Assembly (NCBI GenBank): GCA_964512285.1
Contig: CAZEJO010000007.1
Location: forward strand, 1 to 64,000
Length of the DNA: 64,000 nt
Reading direction: 5' to 3'
Source of the DNA: SM23-28-2 sp964512285
GTDB lineage: Bacteria; Chloroflexota; Dehalococcoidia; SM23-28-2
Below are positions 42,515-50,418 of the stretch, piece by piece. Each line of letters begins with the position of its first letter. The stretch's first letter is position 1. Position numbers and translations under genes: made by a program. A model generated the notes under the pieces. The model did no database searches. It saw only the letters and a program-made list of their open reading frames with translations, and was not told where the DNA came from.

Positions 42515-43015
42515 TCAGCCAGGGCGGAAGTCGGGGTTGCCGTCGTTGAGCTCGGCCACCACCGCCGGCTGCACTCCCAGGTGGCCGGCGATCCTCTCGC
42601 CGATGGCGTTGAGGTCGGCCTTGCTGAATCCCTGGCCGCTGAACTGCACCTGGCCGTCAGGCCCGATGAGGAAGAGGGTGGGAGTGGCCGGCGGATCATA
42701 GGCGCGGGAGACCGCCCAGCCATCGACTGGGTCATCCACCACCAGGGGGAAGGTGGCTTCGAAGTCCTGGGCATAGCGTCGCGAGGTCTGCTGGTCGTCC
42801 TGAGAGACGACCCATAGCTGCCAGCCTTGGGTACCATAGGTCTCCGTCAGACGGTTAAGATAGGGCATCGTCAAGTCACAGACGGGGCAGGTAGTCTTGA
42901 TAAACACGGCCAGCAGGGGGCCCTGCTCCAGGGCAGCGGACAGGGAGTACTGCTTGCCGTCGATGCCGCTGAGGGTGAAATCGGGCGCCTGGACGCCGAC
43001 ACTGAGCGCAACCAT
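42515..43015 (-). CDS. thioredoxin-fold redoxin (TlpA/AhpC-TSA type)
   Basis: 166 residues. APDFTLSGIDGKQYSL opens the fold. The active site is KTTCPVCDLTMP, a CPVC pair in thioredoxin position, and cis-Pro is in ATPTLFLIG. No signal peptide is seen, so it is cytoplasmic. A role as a peroxide-linked or disulphide reductase is inferred. Confidence 0.9.
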   Translation of the reverse strand: MVALSVGVQAPDFTLSGIDGKQYSLSAALEQGPLLAVFIKTTCPVCDLTMPYLNRLTETYGTQGWQLWVVSQDDQQTSRRYAQDFEATFPLVVDDPVDGWAVSRAYDPPATPTLFLIGPDGQVQFSGQGFSKADLNAIGERIAGHLGVQPAVVAELNDGNPDFRPG

Positions 43016-43167
43016 GTCGCTTCCTCCAGCACTTCAGATATGCTCGCCATGCGAGCCGGTTGAGGTGAGACCCTTCGCTGTGGTCAGGGTGTCAGCGGTG
43101 GCCAGCGGCACTCTGAGCGACGCGAAGAATTCCCCGCGCCTCGGAGAGGCCATCGCCTACGTGAGCA

Positions 43168-43665
43168 TCACCCCGCCGGTGATCGGCTCGTCCTGGCGCC
43201 CCGCAGGTGGCGCTCCAGGAGCGCCAGGGCCGCCGTGGCCGAGCTTCTCTTGTTCTCCTCACGTTTGCCCTGCCACAGATGCCTCTCGCAGGTGAGCACG
43301 TCCGGTGCCGCTGCCAGAGCGATGTACGTCAGCCCCACGGGTCTGTCCTCTGTACCGCCCGTCGGCCCGGCGATGCCGGTGACGGCCAGGGCGATGTCTG
43401 CCCCCAGCAGGCGTCGGACGCCCTCGGCCATGGCCACAGCCGTGGCCTCGCTCACCGCCCCGTCTCGCTCTAGGACGTCGGCCGGCACTCCCAGGGTCTT
43501 CTCCTTCACCGAGTTGTGGTAGGCGATCACGCCTCCCAGAAAGACAGTCGAGCTACCCGACACCTGCGTGAGTCGATGGCCAATGAGCCCTCCTGTGCAG
43601 GATTCAGCCACCGCCAGCGTCTTGCCGCGTTCCACCAGCAGGCCGATGATCTCTTCCTCCAGCAA
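43168..43665 (-). CDS. pncC: CinA C-terminal-type nicotinamide mononucleotide amidohydrolase
   Basis: 165 residues covering only the amidohydrolase domain. LAVAESCTGGLIGHRLT holds the catalytic Ser region, and GGVIAYHNSVKEKTLGV, AVTGIAGPTGGT and KPVG-like RPVGLTYIAL follow. It converts NMN to nicotinic acid mononucleotide in NAD recycling. It begins 2 bp after the thiolase stop, so the two are in one transcript. Confidence 0.92.
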   Translation of the reverse strand: MLEEEIIGLLVERGKTLAVAESCTGGLIGHRLTQVSGSSTVFLGGVIAYHNSVKEKTLGVPADVLERDGAVSEATAVAMAEGVRRLLGADIALAVTGIAGPTGGTEDRPVGLTYIALAAAPDVLTCERHLWQGKREENKRSSATAALALLERHLRGARTSRSPAG

Positions 43666-43667
43666 GG

Positions 43668-44861
43668 CTATCCCCTTTCGACGATCATGGTCATGCCCTG
43701 GCCACCGCCGATGCAGAGTGTGGCCAGACCACGCTGAGCCTGACGCCGCTGCATCTCGTAGAGGAGGGTGGTGAGGATGCGAGCGCCGCTGGCCCCGATG
43801 GGATGTCCCAGAGCGACGGCGCCGCCGTTGACGTTCACTCGCTCCCAGTCCCAGCCTAGCTCTCTCCCCACGGCCAGCGACTGGGAGGCAAAGGCCTCGT
43901 TGGCTTCGATGAGGTCGATGTCCTTCAGCTCCAGGCCAGCCTTGGCCAGGGCTTTATGGGTGGCTGGGACCGGCCCCATGCCTGTAATGCGCGGCTCCAC
44001 GCCGGCCGAGGCGTAGCAGCGAATCGATGCCAGGGGGGTGACGCCCAGCGCCTCCGCCTTCTGGCGAGAGGTTACGACCACCGCCGCTGCGCCGTCATTG
44101 ATGCCCGAGGCGTTCCCCGCCGTCACCGTGCCGTCCGGCTTGAAGGCCGGCCTCAGAGCCGCCAGCTTCTCGACGGTGGTGCCCGGGCGGAAATGCTCGT
44201 CCTTCTCGAAGGCGACAGGTGGGCCCTTGCGCTGAGGCAGCTCAACCGCCACTACCTCCTCAGCCATGACGCCGGTGTCCCAGGCGCGGGCAGCCTTCTG
44301 GTGGCTGGCGGCGGCGAATTCGTCCTGGTCCTGGCGGGAGACCTCGAACTCAGTGGCGATGTTCTCGGCCCACATCCCCATGTGGTGATCCTCGAAGGCG
44401 CACCACAGGCCTTCCTCGATCATGCTGTCGATGAGGGTGTCGTTCCCCATGCGATAGCCAGTGCGAGCCTTGGCCAGCAGGTAGGGGGCGCCGTTCATGC
44501 TCTCCATGCCGCCGGCCACAACGATATCGGCGTCGCCCAAGGCAACGGCCTGGGCAGCCAGAGCCACCGACTTCAGGCCCGAGCCGCACACTTTGTTGAC
44601 GGTGGTGGACGGCGTGGTCACGGGAATGCCGGCGGCTATGGCCGCCTGGCGGGCCGGCCCCTGTCCGACGCCTGCCGATAGCACCAGGCCCATGATCACC
44701 TCATCCACCTGGTCTGGCTGGAGGCCCGCCCGGCGCAGGGCCTCGGCGATGGCCACTGCCCCTAGCTTGACCACCGGCACCGCGGCCAGGCTGCCGCCGA
44801 AGGTCCCCACCGGCGTGCGGGCCGCGCTCAAAATAACTACATCGTTCACATCGACCTCCAT
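43668..44861 (-). CDS. acetyl-CoA C-acetyltransferase (thiolase)
   Basis: 397 residues. The acyl-accepting Cys is in NKVCGSGLKSV. GNASGINDGAAAVVV, EANEAFASQSL (His-equivalent loop), GGAVALGHPIGASGAR and the second catalytic Cys in LATLCIGGGQG are all present. It makes or cleaves acetoacetyl-CoA. Neighbouring CoA transferase, crotonase and MaoC genes fit a fatty or aromatic acid degrading lifestyle. Confidence 0.95.
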   Translation of the reverse strand: MEVDVNDVVILSAARTPVGTFGGSLAAVPVVKLGAVAIAEALRRAGLQPDQVDEVIMGLVLSAGVGQGPARQAAIAAGIPVTTPSTTVNKVCGSGLKSVALAAQAVALGDADIVVAGGMESMNGAPYLLAKARTGYRMGNDTLIDSMIEEGLWCAFEDHHMGMWAENIATEFEVSRQDQDEFAAASHQKAARAWDTGVMAEEVVAVELPQRKGPPVAFEKDEHFRPGTTVEKLAALRPAFKPDGTVTAGNASGINDGAAAVVVTSRQKAEALGVTPLASIRCYASAGVEPRITGMGPVPATHKALAKAGLELKDIDLIEANEAFASQSLAVGRELGWDWERVNVNGGAVALGHPIGASGARILTTLLYEMQRRQAQRGLATLCIGGGQGMTMIVERG

Positions 44862-44998
44862 TGGCTTGCTAGGCCACAGTCGCCTGCCGCGCGGGCAGGC
44901 TGGTTGCGTTTTCCATCGCGTTTAGCAACAGCGAGGGTATGTCTATTATCGGCTATCTTTGCTCTAGAGGGAAAGCAAGAAGGCCCCTGCCGTGCCCC

Positions 44999-46042
44999 CT
45001 ACGTCTCCGGCACGAGCGCTATCTTGCCCATGACGTCGTTCTTCTCCATCATCGTCTGGGCCATGCCCGCTTCCTGCAGGGGAAAGGCGTGGGAAACCAC
45101 AGGCTTGATCTGGCCGCTTTCGACCCAGCGCAGGCCATCGAGAAGGTCCGTCTTGTTGCCCATGTGCGAGCCGAGGAAGTTCATCTGTTTGTTCCAGAGG
45201 AAGCGAAGGTCGGTAGGCGCTTCGAAACCAGTGGTAGCGCCGCAGGTGACCAGAGTCCCTCCCCACTTCAGGCTAGCCACGCTCTGCTCCCAGGTAGCGT
45301 TGCCCACGTGCTCGAAAACGACGTCAACCCCGCGGCGACCGGCGATCTCGCGGACTCTCTCCAGCACATCCTGCTTCTTGCGGTTTATCAGGTGCTCGGC
45401 CCCCAGCGCACGGCAGAACTCCAGCTTCTCGTCGCTGCTGGCGACGGCGATAGGTCGGGCGCCGAAGATACAGCAGATCTGCACGGCCATGCTGCCTAGA
45501 CCGCCGGCCGCTCCCCATATCAGGACAAAGTCGCCGGCCTGGATGCGGGCCCGCCCCACGAGCATTCGCCAGGAGGTGAGAAGGACCAACGGCAGGGAAC
45601 CCGCCTCCTCCCAGGTTAGCCCGTTGGGTTTGGGGATAACGTTGAAGGCGGGCACCTTGACGAACTCAGCATGGCCGCCGTCGAGAGGGCCGGTCTGGAA
45701 GCCCCAGATCTTGTACTGGCGGCAGAAGGTGTCCTGACCGTTGGCGCAGAACTGGCAGGTGCGGCAGCTCAAGCCGGGGTAGACTAGCACCTCATCGCCA
45801 CTCTTGACGTCGGCCACCTCGCTGCCGACCTCCACCACCTCGCCGGCCGCATCGCTGCCGGAGATGTGTGGCAGGCTGACCCGCATGCCGGGCAGGCCGC
45901 GGCGAGCCCAGATGTCGTTGTAGTTGCAGCCCGTCGCTCTGACCCTGATCAGCACATCGTTGGGCCCGATCTTGGGCTCGGCTACCTCTTTGTACTGCAA
46001 GACGTCCACGTCGCCGTGCTCTTCGAAGACCACTGCCTTCAT
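44999..46042 (-). CDS. zinc-dependent medium-chain alcohol dehydrogenase/quinone reductase family
   Basis: 347 residues. ATGCNYNDIWARRG holds the catalytic-site Cys. The structural zinc cysteines are CRTCQFCANGQDTFC, and the NAD(P) loop is GAAGGLGSMAVQ. FEHVGNATWEQS and GATTGFEAPTDLRFLW are typical of the crotonyl-CoA reductase-like branch of MDR enzymes. Substrate not assigned. Confidence 0.92.
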   Translation of the reverse strand: MKAVVFEEHGDVDVLQYKEVAEPKIGPNDVLIRVRATGCNYNDIWARRGLPGMRVSLPHISGSDAAGEVVEVGSEVADVKSGDEVLVYPGLSCRTCQFCANGQDTFCRQYKIWGFQTGPLDGGHAEFVKVPAFNVIPKPNGLTWEEAGSLPLVLLTSWRMLVGRARIQAGDFVLIWGAAGGLGSMAVQICCIFGARPIAVASSDEKLEFCRALGAEHLINRKKQDVLERVREIAGRRGVDVVFEHVGNATWEQSVASLKWGGTLVTCGATTGFEAPTDLRFLWNKQMNFLGSHMGNKTDLLDGLRWVESGQIKPVVSHAFPLQEAGMAQTMMEKNDVMGKIALVPET

Positions 46043-46177
46043 CGGCTTTCCCTTCTAGCTATGGCTGACGGCCATCGTTGGTCTATCTGACAACAGCCGC
46101 CCCATTTGCTGGCACCCATGGCTTGGAGTGCCCTTGAATCCGGTTGCTCTTACGGCCAGAAATATAATCGACGGCGG

Positions 46178-47014
46178 CTAGCCACGCAACTGCGGGCGAT
46201 GCTCGCGTCTCTCCGAATCGACCCTGGTGAGGAAAGACAGCAGAACGTCGTTGAACGCCAGGGGGTTCTCCAGGATCGGCGTATGGGCAGCGCCCGGGAT
46301 GATAGCGAGCTCGCTGTTAGGGATCGTTTGGTGCATACGCTGCGACGGCGCGAGGAAAGGCTCGTCCAGCTCGCCGCAGGTGATCAGAGTGGGCACCCGA
46401 ATCTGCGAAAGCTCTTCCAGCACGGGGCAGCGCCTGCCGATGGCCTCGCCGCAGTAGAGATAGCTTTCCAACGAGGTCATAAGGAACTGCTCGCGCCAAA
46501 TGTCGATGAGCTGGGGGTTCTCTTGAATCAGTTGGCTTCCCAGGGGCGGAGTGTGTGCCATCTCCTCGAACACCGCCTCCATGCCCTCGCTGCGAGCCAG
46601 CTCCATCAGGCGCGCTCGCTCCTCCCAGGGGATGTCCTGGGGCAGGTCGGCCGCGGTGTCCACCAGAACGAGGGCTTTCACCAGCTCTTGATGACGCAGT
46701 ACGAACTCCTGGGCCACCATGCCCCCCATGGAATGGCCAACCAGATAGCACTCGGGCACAGCCAGCGTGTTGAGCAGGCCGTAGACATCGGCAGCGAAAA
46801 GCTCCAGGGAGTAGTCCTCGCGCTGAGTGGGCTTGGCCGAGCAGCCGTGGCCGCGCAGGTCGAGGGATATGGTGCGATATCTCTTGGCGAGAGCCCGCAC
46901 CTGGAGTACCCAGTTCTGCAGATTGCCGGTGTACCCGTGGATGAGGACGACAGGGAAGCCTTCGCCCATCTCTCTGTAGTGGATATCGAGGCCCTTGATG
47001 GACAGGTGAGGCAT
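46178..47014 (-). CDS. alpha/beta hydrolase
   Basis: 278 residues from the ATG at 47014 (MPHLSIKGLDIHYRE; the open frame to 47098 is not conserved in style). VVLIHGYTGN is the oxyanion loop, LVGHSMGGMVAQE the nucleophile elbow, and GAAHTPILENP the catalytic His. The acid is probably the Asp in GELDEPF. Lipase, esterase or C-C hydrolase activity is possible. Confidence 0.93.
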   Translation of the reverse strand: MPHLSIKGLDIHYREMGEGFPVVLIHGYTGNLQNWVLQVRALAKRYRTISLDLRGHGCSAKPTQREDYSLELFAADVYGLLNTLAVPECYLVGHSMGGMVAQEFVLRHQELVKALVLVDTAADLPQDIPWEERARLMELARSEGMEAVFEEMAHTPPLGSQLIQENPQLIDIWREQFLMTSLESYLYCGEAIGRRCPVLEELSQIRVPTLITCGELDEPFLAPSQRMHQTIPNSELAIIPGAAHTPILENPLAFNDVLLSFLTRVDSERREHRPQLRG

Positions 47015-47089
47015 CTCGAAGGCCAGTATAGCATCGGGCGCTAAAGCTGTCAGCACCGGCAGGAACTGAGGACATTTCACCGTATGCTG

Positions 47090-47118
47090 TTGACACAAGA
47101 ACCGGCTGACCGTAGCAT
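47090..47118 (+). promoter_or_regulatory. promoter of the Fur-family/ECF operon, TTGACA-17-TAGCAT
   Basis: TTGACA at 47090-47095 and TAGCAT at 47113-47118 are 17 bases apart. The start point near 47125 gives a 36-nt leader containing the TTGCAA repeats. Confidence 0.7.
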
Positions 47119-47137
47119 GAGTACGGAAAGCAAATCA

Positions 47138-47159
47138 TTGCAATTGCAACTGTTTGCAA
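47138..47159 (+). promoter_or_regulatory. candidate Nur/Fur-family operator: three TTGCAA hexamers
   Basis: TTGCAA occurs at 47138-47143, 47144-47149 and 47154-47159; the first two form a perfect 12-bp palindrome. Each hexamer is itself palindromic. The pattern resembles the nickel regulator Nur box of Streptomyces (TTGCAA-N5-TTGCAA), here with N4. It lies just downstream of the predicted start point and touches the start codon, so binding could block elongation or translation. Confidence 0.65.
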
Positions 47160-47160
47160 A

Positions 47161-47631
47161 ATGGCTGCTCACCCTAGTATTGTCGAATCGCTGCGACAGG
47201 AGGGCTATCGTCTGACCCCTCAGCGGATGATGATCCTCGCCATTATTGACGACAGCACGAGCCACATCAGCGCCGAGGAGATCTACCGGAAGGTCCGCGA
47301 GCGCTACCCGTTCGTCAATATATCTACCATCTACCGCACTCTCAACCTCCTCAAGAAGCTGCGGCTGATAAGCGAAACGGACATGGGCGAGGGCTACGGG
47401 CGCTACGAGCTGCTGGGAAGGCACCGACATCACCATCTGATCTGTCGGCAGTGTGGCGAGAGCTTAGCCTTCGAGCACGAGTTGCTGAAGCCGTTGCAGA
47501 GTCGCTTGCTGGAGAACTACGGCTTCGCCGCCGATGTCGACCATTTCGCCATCTTCGGCTTGTGCCAGCGATGTCGCCTGGCCGAGGAAGTGAGCGGTGC
47601 CAGAAAGGAAGGCCAACATGTCGCTGATTGA
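47161..47631 (+). CDS. Fur-family metalloregulator, probably nickel-responsive
   Basis: 156 residues: a winged-helix N-terminal domain (RLTPQRMMILAIIDDSTSHI, NISTIYRTLNLLKKL) and a C-terminal dimerisation domain with GRHRHHHLIC. Two CxxC pairs, ICRQCGES and LCQRCRLA, bind a structural zinc. The neighbouring NikM/CbiM transporter and the TTGCAA operator point to Nur rather than Fur or Zur; that is inference. No Shine-Dalgarno sequence is seen before the ATG. Confidence 0.9.
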   Translation: MAAHPSIVESLRQEGYRLTPQRMMILAIIDDSTSHISAEEIYRKVRERYPFVNISTIYRTLNLLKKLRLISETDMGEGYGRYELLGRHRHHHLICRQCGESLAFEHELLKPLQSRLLENYGFAADVDHFAIFGLCQRCRLAEEVSGARKEGQHVAD

Positions 47632-48316
47632 CCCTTCGATGCTGGAGACTATCGAAGCGCCCGCCATGCACATCCCAGACGGCTTCGTTAGCGGGCCGGT
47701 GGCGGGGGTTGGTTTCGCCCTGGCGGGGGTGGCGATAGGCTTCGCTGTCTGGAAAACGAACCGAACCCTGGGCGAGCGCTTCATCCCTCTCATGGGGGTG
47801 ATGGCCGCCTTCATCTTTGCTGCTCAGATGATGAATTTCCCCGTAGCCGGCGGCACCTCCGGTCACATGGTGGGAGGAGCCCTGGCAGCGATCCTTTTAG
47901 GCCCCTGGGCGGCCATGATCGTGATGACCTCGGTCGTGGGGGTGCAGGCCCTCATGTTCCAGGACGGCGGGCTGGCAGCCCTGGGGGTCAACGTGTTCAA
48001 CATGGCGGTGGTGGCCTGCCTGGTGGGCTACGCCGTGCACGCGGGCTTCATCCGTTTCAGCCATCTCGCTCCCTGGGTGCGCTACGTGGCCGTCTTCGCG
48101 GCCAGCTGGCTGTCGGTGGAGATCGCCGCTATAGCGTGCTCCTTCGAGCTGGCTCTCTCCGACACGTCTCCTCTCAATGTGGCCCTGCCGGCGATGGTGG
48201 GCGTACACGCGGCCATCGGCATCGGAGAGGGTTTAGTCACGGTGGCGGCGGTGGCCTTTGTTACTGCCACTCGCCCTGATTTGGTCGTGGCGCAAGTGCC
48301 TGTGATGGAGGACTAG
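47618..48316 (+). CDS. cbiM: nickel/cobalt ECF transporter substrate-binding subunit CbiM/NikM
   Basis: A polytopic S-component. MHIPDGFVSGPVAG is the metal-binding N-terminus of the family, where Met1 and His2 bind the ion. AAQMMNFPVAGGTSGHMVGG holds the conserved later His. The ATG at 47618 has AAGGAAGG upstream and gives 232 residues, but adds 16 before MHIPDG. The ATG at 47666 would place MH at the true N-terminus, as the mechanism demands, with a weak ribosome site. The C-terminus is near VATRPDLV-like sequence. It overlaps the regulator gene by 14 bp if the first start is used. Confidence 0.93.
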   Translation: MSLIDPSMLETIEAPAMHIPDGFVSGPVAGVGFALAGVAIGFAVWKTNRTLGERFIPLMGVMAAFIFAAQMMNFPVAGGTSGHMVGGALAAILLGPWAAMIVMTSVVGVQALMFQDGGLAALGVNVFNMAVVACLVGYAVHAGFIRFSHLAPWVRYVAVFAASWLSVEIAAIACSFELALSDTSPLNVALPAMVGVHAAIGIGEGLVTVAAVAFVTATRPDLVVAQVPVMED

Positions 48317-48319
48317 AGG

Positions 48320-48649
48320 ATGAGACTCCGCCATTACCTTGCTTTGCTGGCAGTCGGGATAGGGATAGCCCTGTTGATTACCCTCTTCTCGCCCTTTGCT
48401 TCGTCCGAGCCCGACGGACTGGAGAAGGTGGCTGAGAACGAAGGCTTCATAACGGCGGCCGAAGACGCGCCCTACGAGGTCATCGCCGACTACGTCTTTC
48501 CTTGGGTTGACAACGAAAATCTAGCGACGATCCTTGCGGGGATGATAGGCGTATTTGTTGTAGCCTCGATCTCGCTAGCCGTCGCCTTCGTGCTCTGGCG
48601 AGCGCGAGGTGCCCGGCGGTCGACCGCCGGTGGCACCGGGCCAGGCTAA
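48320..48649 (+). CDS. cbiN: PDGLE-domain protein, CbiN/NikN-like ECF component
   Basis: 109 residues with two TM helices (about 8-26 and 72-93) around an outside loop carrying SEPDGLEKVAENEGF, the PDGLE signature. It assists the M subunit. It starts 3 bp after cbiM stops. Whether the unit carries Ni or Co is not decidable from this subunit. Confidence 0.92.
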   Translation: MRLRHYLALLAVGIGIALLITLFSPFASSEPDGLEKVAENEGFITAAEDAPYEVIADYVFPWVDNENLATILAGMIGVFVVASISLAVAFVLWRARGARRSTAGGTGPG

Positions 48650-48679
48650 TCAGCCTGGCGGGCTTTCTGGGAAGACGAT

Positions 48680-49471
48680 ATGTCGATCGGCGTTCGCTTC
48701 ATCGAGCGGTATCAAGCGGGCAGCAGCCTAGTCCATAGCGCGGATGCGCGACTGAAGCTGCTGCTGACGGTGGCCTACATCTTCGCGGTCACCCTCACGC
48801 CCGTGGGCCACTGGCTGGCGTTCGGCCTACTGGCGGCACCGCTGGCGATTGCTGCCGCGGCGAGCAGGCTTCCTGCTCTGCTGATCCTCAGGCGGTCTGC
48901 TCTGGCTCTGCCTTTCATTGTGGTTGCCGTGCCCCTCCTGTTCACCAAGGAGGGCGATACGCTGTTCACGCTCCAGCCCTTCGGCTGGACAGCCAGCGAA
49001 GAGGGGCTGACAGCCGTGCTCACCATTCTTACCAAGTCCTGGCTGTCGGTGGTTGCCGCCGTGGTCCTCACGGCGACGACGCCGGCGCTGGAGCTGCTGC
49101 GAGCGATGCGTGCCCTGGGCGTGCCGCGCATTCTGGTGGCCACAGTGTCGTTCATGTATCGCTACCTGTTCGTCATCGCCGACGAGGCCCAGCGCCTCCT
49201 GCGAGCGCGCGATTCTCGCAGCGCCAGGCTGGAAGGCCGCAGGTGCGGCGGCAGCGTCTGGTGGCGAGCTCGTGTTCTGGGCCATATGGTGGGCTCGCTT
49301 TTCCTGCGCAGCTACGAGCGCAGCGAGCGCGTGTATGCGGCTATGCAGGCGCGCGGCTACGATGGCGAGATGCGCTTCCTGCGGGACAGCGTCTGGCGGC
49401 TGACGGAGATCGTTGTGGCGGTAGCCCTTGTCCTCTACGTGACGGGAGTGCAGGTCTATGCACGCTACTAA
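48680..49471 (+). CDS. cbiQ: ECF transporter transmembrane subunit CbiQ
   Basis: 263 residues, about five to six TM segments. HSADARLKLLLTVAYI near the start is the T-component opening. The coupling-helix Ala-Arg-x motifs are visible as RLLRARDSRSAR and YAAMQARGYDGEM. It transmits ATPase motion to CbiM. It overlaps cbiO by 14 bp. Confidence 0.93.
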   Translation: MSIGVRFIERYQAGSSLVHSADARLKLLLTVAYIFAVTLTPVGHWLAFGLLAAPLAIAAAASRLPALLILRRSALALPFIVVAVPLLFTKEGDTLFTLQPFGWTASEEGLTAVLTILTKSWLSVVAAVVLTATTPALELLRAMRALGVPRILVATVSFMYRYLFVIADEAQRLLRARDSRSARLEGRRCGGSVWWRARVLGHMVGSLFLRSYERSERVYAAMQARGYDGEMRFLRDSVWRLTEIVVAVALVLYVTGVQVYARY

Positions 49472-50195
49472 GGCTCGGGCGGCCGTCGATACCGCTATCG
49501 GGATCGCCGATCTGCGCTTCGCCTACCCAGACGGCGTGCAGGCTCTGAGAGGCGTCGATCTGACCATTGCAAACGGGGAGAAGGTGGCGCTGCTTGGCCC
49601 GAACGGTGCTGGCAAGACCACCCTGCTTCTGCACCTGAACGGCATCCTGCGAGGCAAAGGCGACATTCGCATCATGGGTCGACGTCTCAACAACGGAAAC
49701 CTGAAGCACTTTCGGGCTCAGGTGGGTCTAGTATTCGAGAACCCCGACGATCAGCTCTTCTCTCCCACCGTCTTCGACGATGTGGCGTTCGGCCCTATTC
49801 ACATGGGCTTGCCCAAGGACGAGGTGCTGGAGAGGGTGCGTCTGGCGCTGGCGCAGGTAGGGATGGCAGGCTTCGAGGAGCGTCTGCCTCACCACCTCAG
49901 CCTGGGCCAGAAGAAGCGCATCGCCATCGCTACCGTCCTATCGATGAGCCCGGCGATCCTTGCTCTGGACGAGCCATTCTCCAGCCTTGATCCGAGCGCT
50001 CGCCGTGAGCTGATACACCTGCTGCAGGCGTTGCCCCAAACAATGATCGTCTCGACCCACCATATACCGCTCATCCGGCACTTGTTCCCTCGAACGGTGG
50101 TCATGGATGACGGGCGCGTCGTCGCTGACGGCGAGACAGAGGCGATCCTAGCCGATGCGGCCCTCCTCGAGGCCCACGGCCTCGAGATCTTCTAA
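49458..50195 (+). CDS. cbiO: ECF transporter ATP-binding subunit CbiO
   Basis: 245 residues: Walker A GPNGAGKTT, Q-loop VFENPDDQLFSPTV, ABC signature LSLGQKKRIAIATV, Walker B ILALDEPFSSLD and H-loop STHHIPL. It supplies energy for the metal transporter. Only one ATPase is present, so it presumably forms a homodimer. Confidence 0.95.
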   Translation: MHATKARAAVDTAIGIADLRFAYPDGVQALRGVDLTIANGEKVALLGPNGAGKTTLLLHLNGILRGKGDIRIMGRRLNNGNLKHFRAQVGLVFENPDDQLFSPTVFDDVAFGPIHMGLPKDEVLERVRLALAQVGMAGFEERLPHHLSLGQKKRIAIATVLSMSPAILALDEPFSSLDPSARRELIHLLQALPQTMIVSTHHIPLIRHLFPRTVVMDDGRVVADGETEAILADAALLEAHGLEIF

Positions 50196-50285
50196 GCGGC
50201 CAGCCAAAGAGCCGCGAGAGGAGACCAATGCCAGGATTGGCCGCCTTGACACTCATCGGAGGCGATCCTAGAATTGGGCTGGCTG

Positions 50286-50361
50286 GCCGAGGTAGCTCAG
50301 GTGGTAGAGCACGTGACTGAAAATCACGGTGTCGGCAGTTCGACTCTGCCCCTCGGCACCA
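50286..50361 (+). tRNA. tRNA-Phe (anticodon GAA)
   Basis: Acceptor GCCGAGG/CCTCGGC, anticodon stem CGTGA/TCACG with loop CTGAAAA (anticodon GAA), T-arm GGCAG-TTCGACT-CTGCC, discriminator A and encoded CCA (50359-50361). Confidence 0.97.
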
Positions 50362-50418
50362 GCTGATGGTCACCCGATACGCCCCCAATACGGAACGAGT
50401 GCAGGTCGGAGGTCGGAC

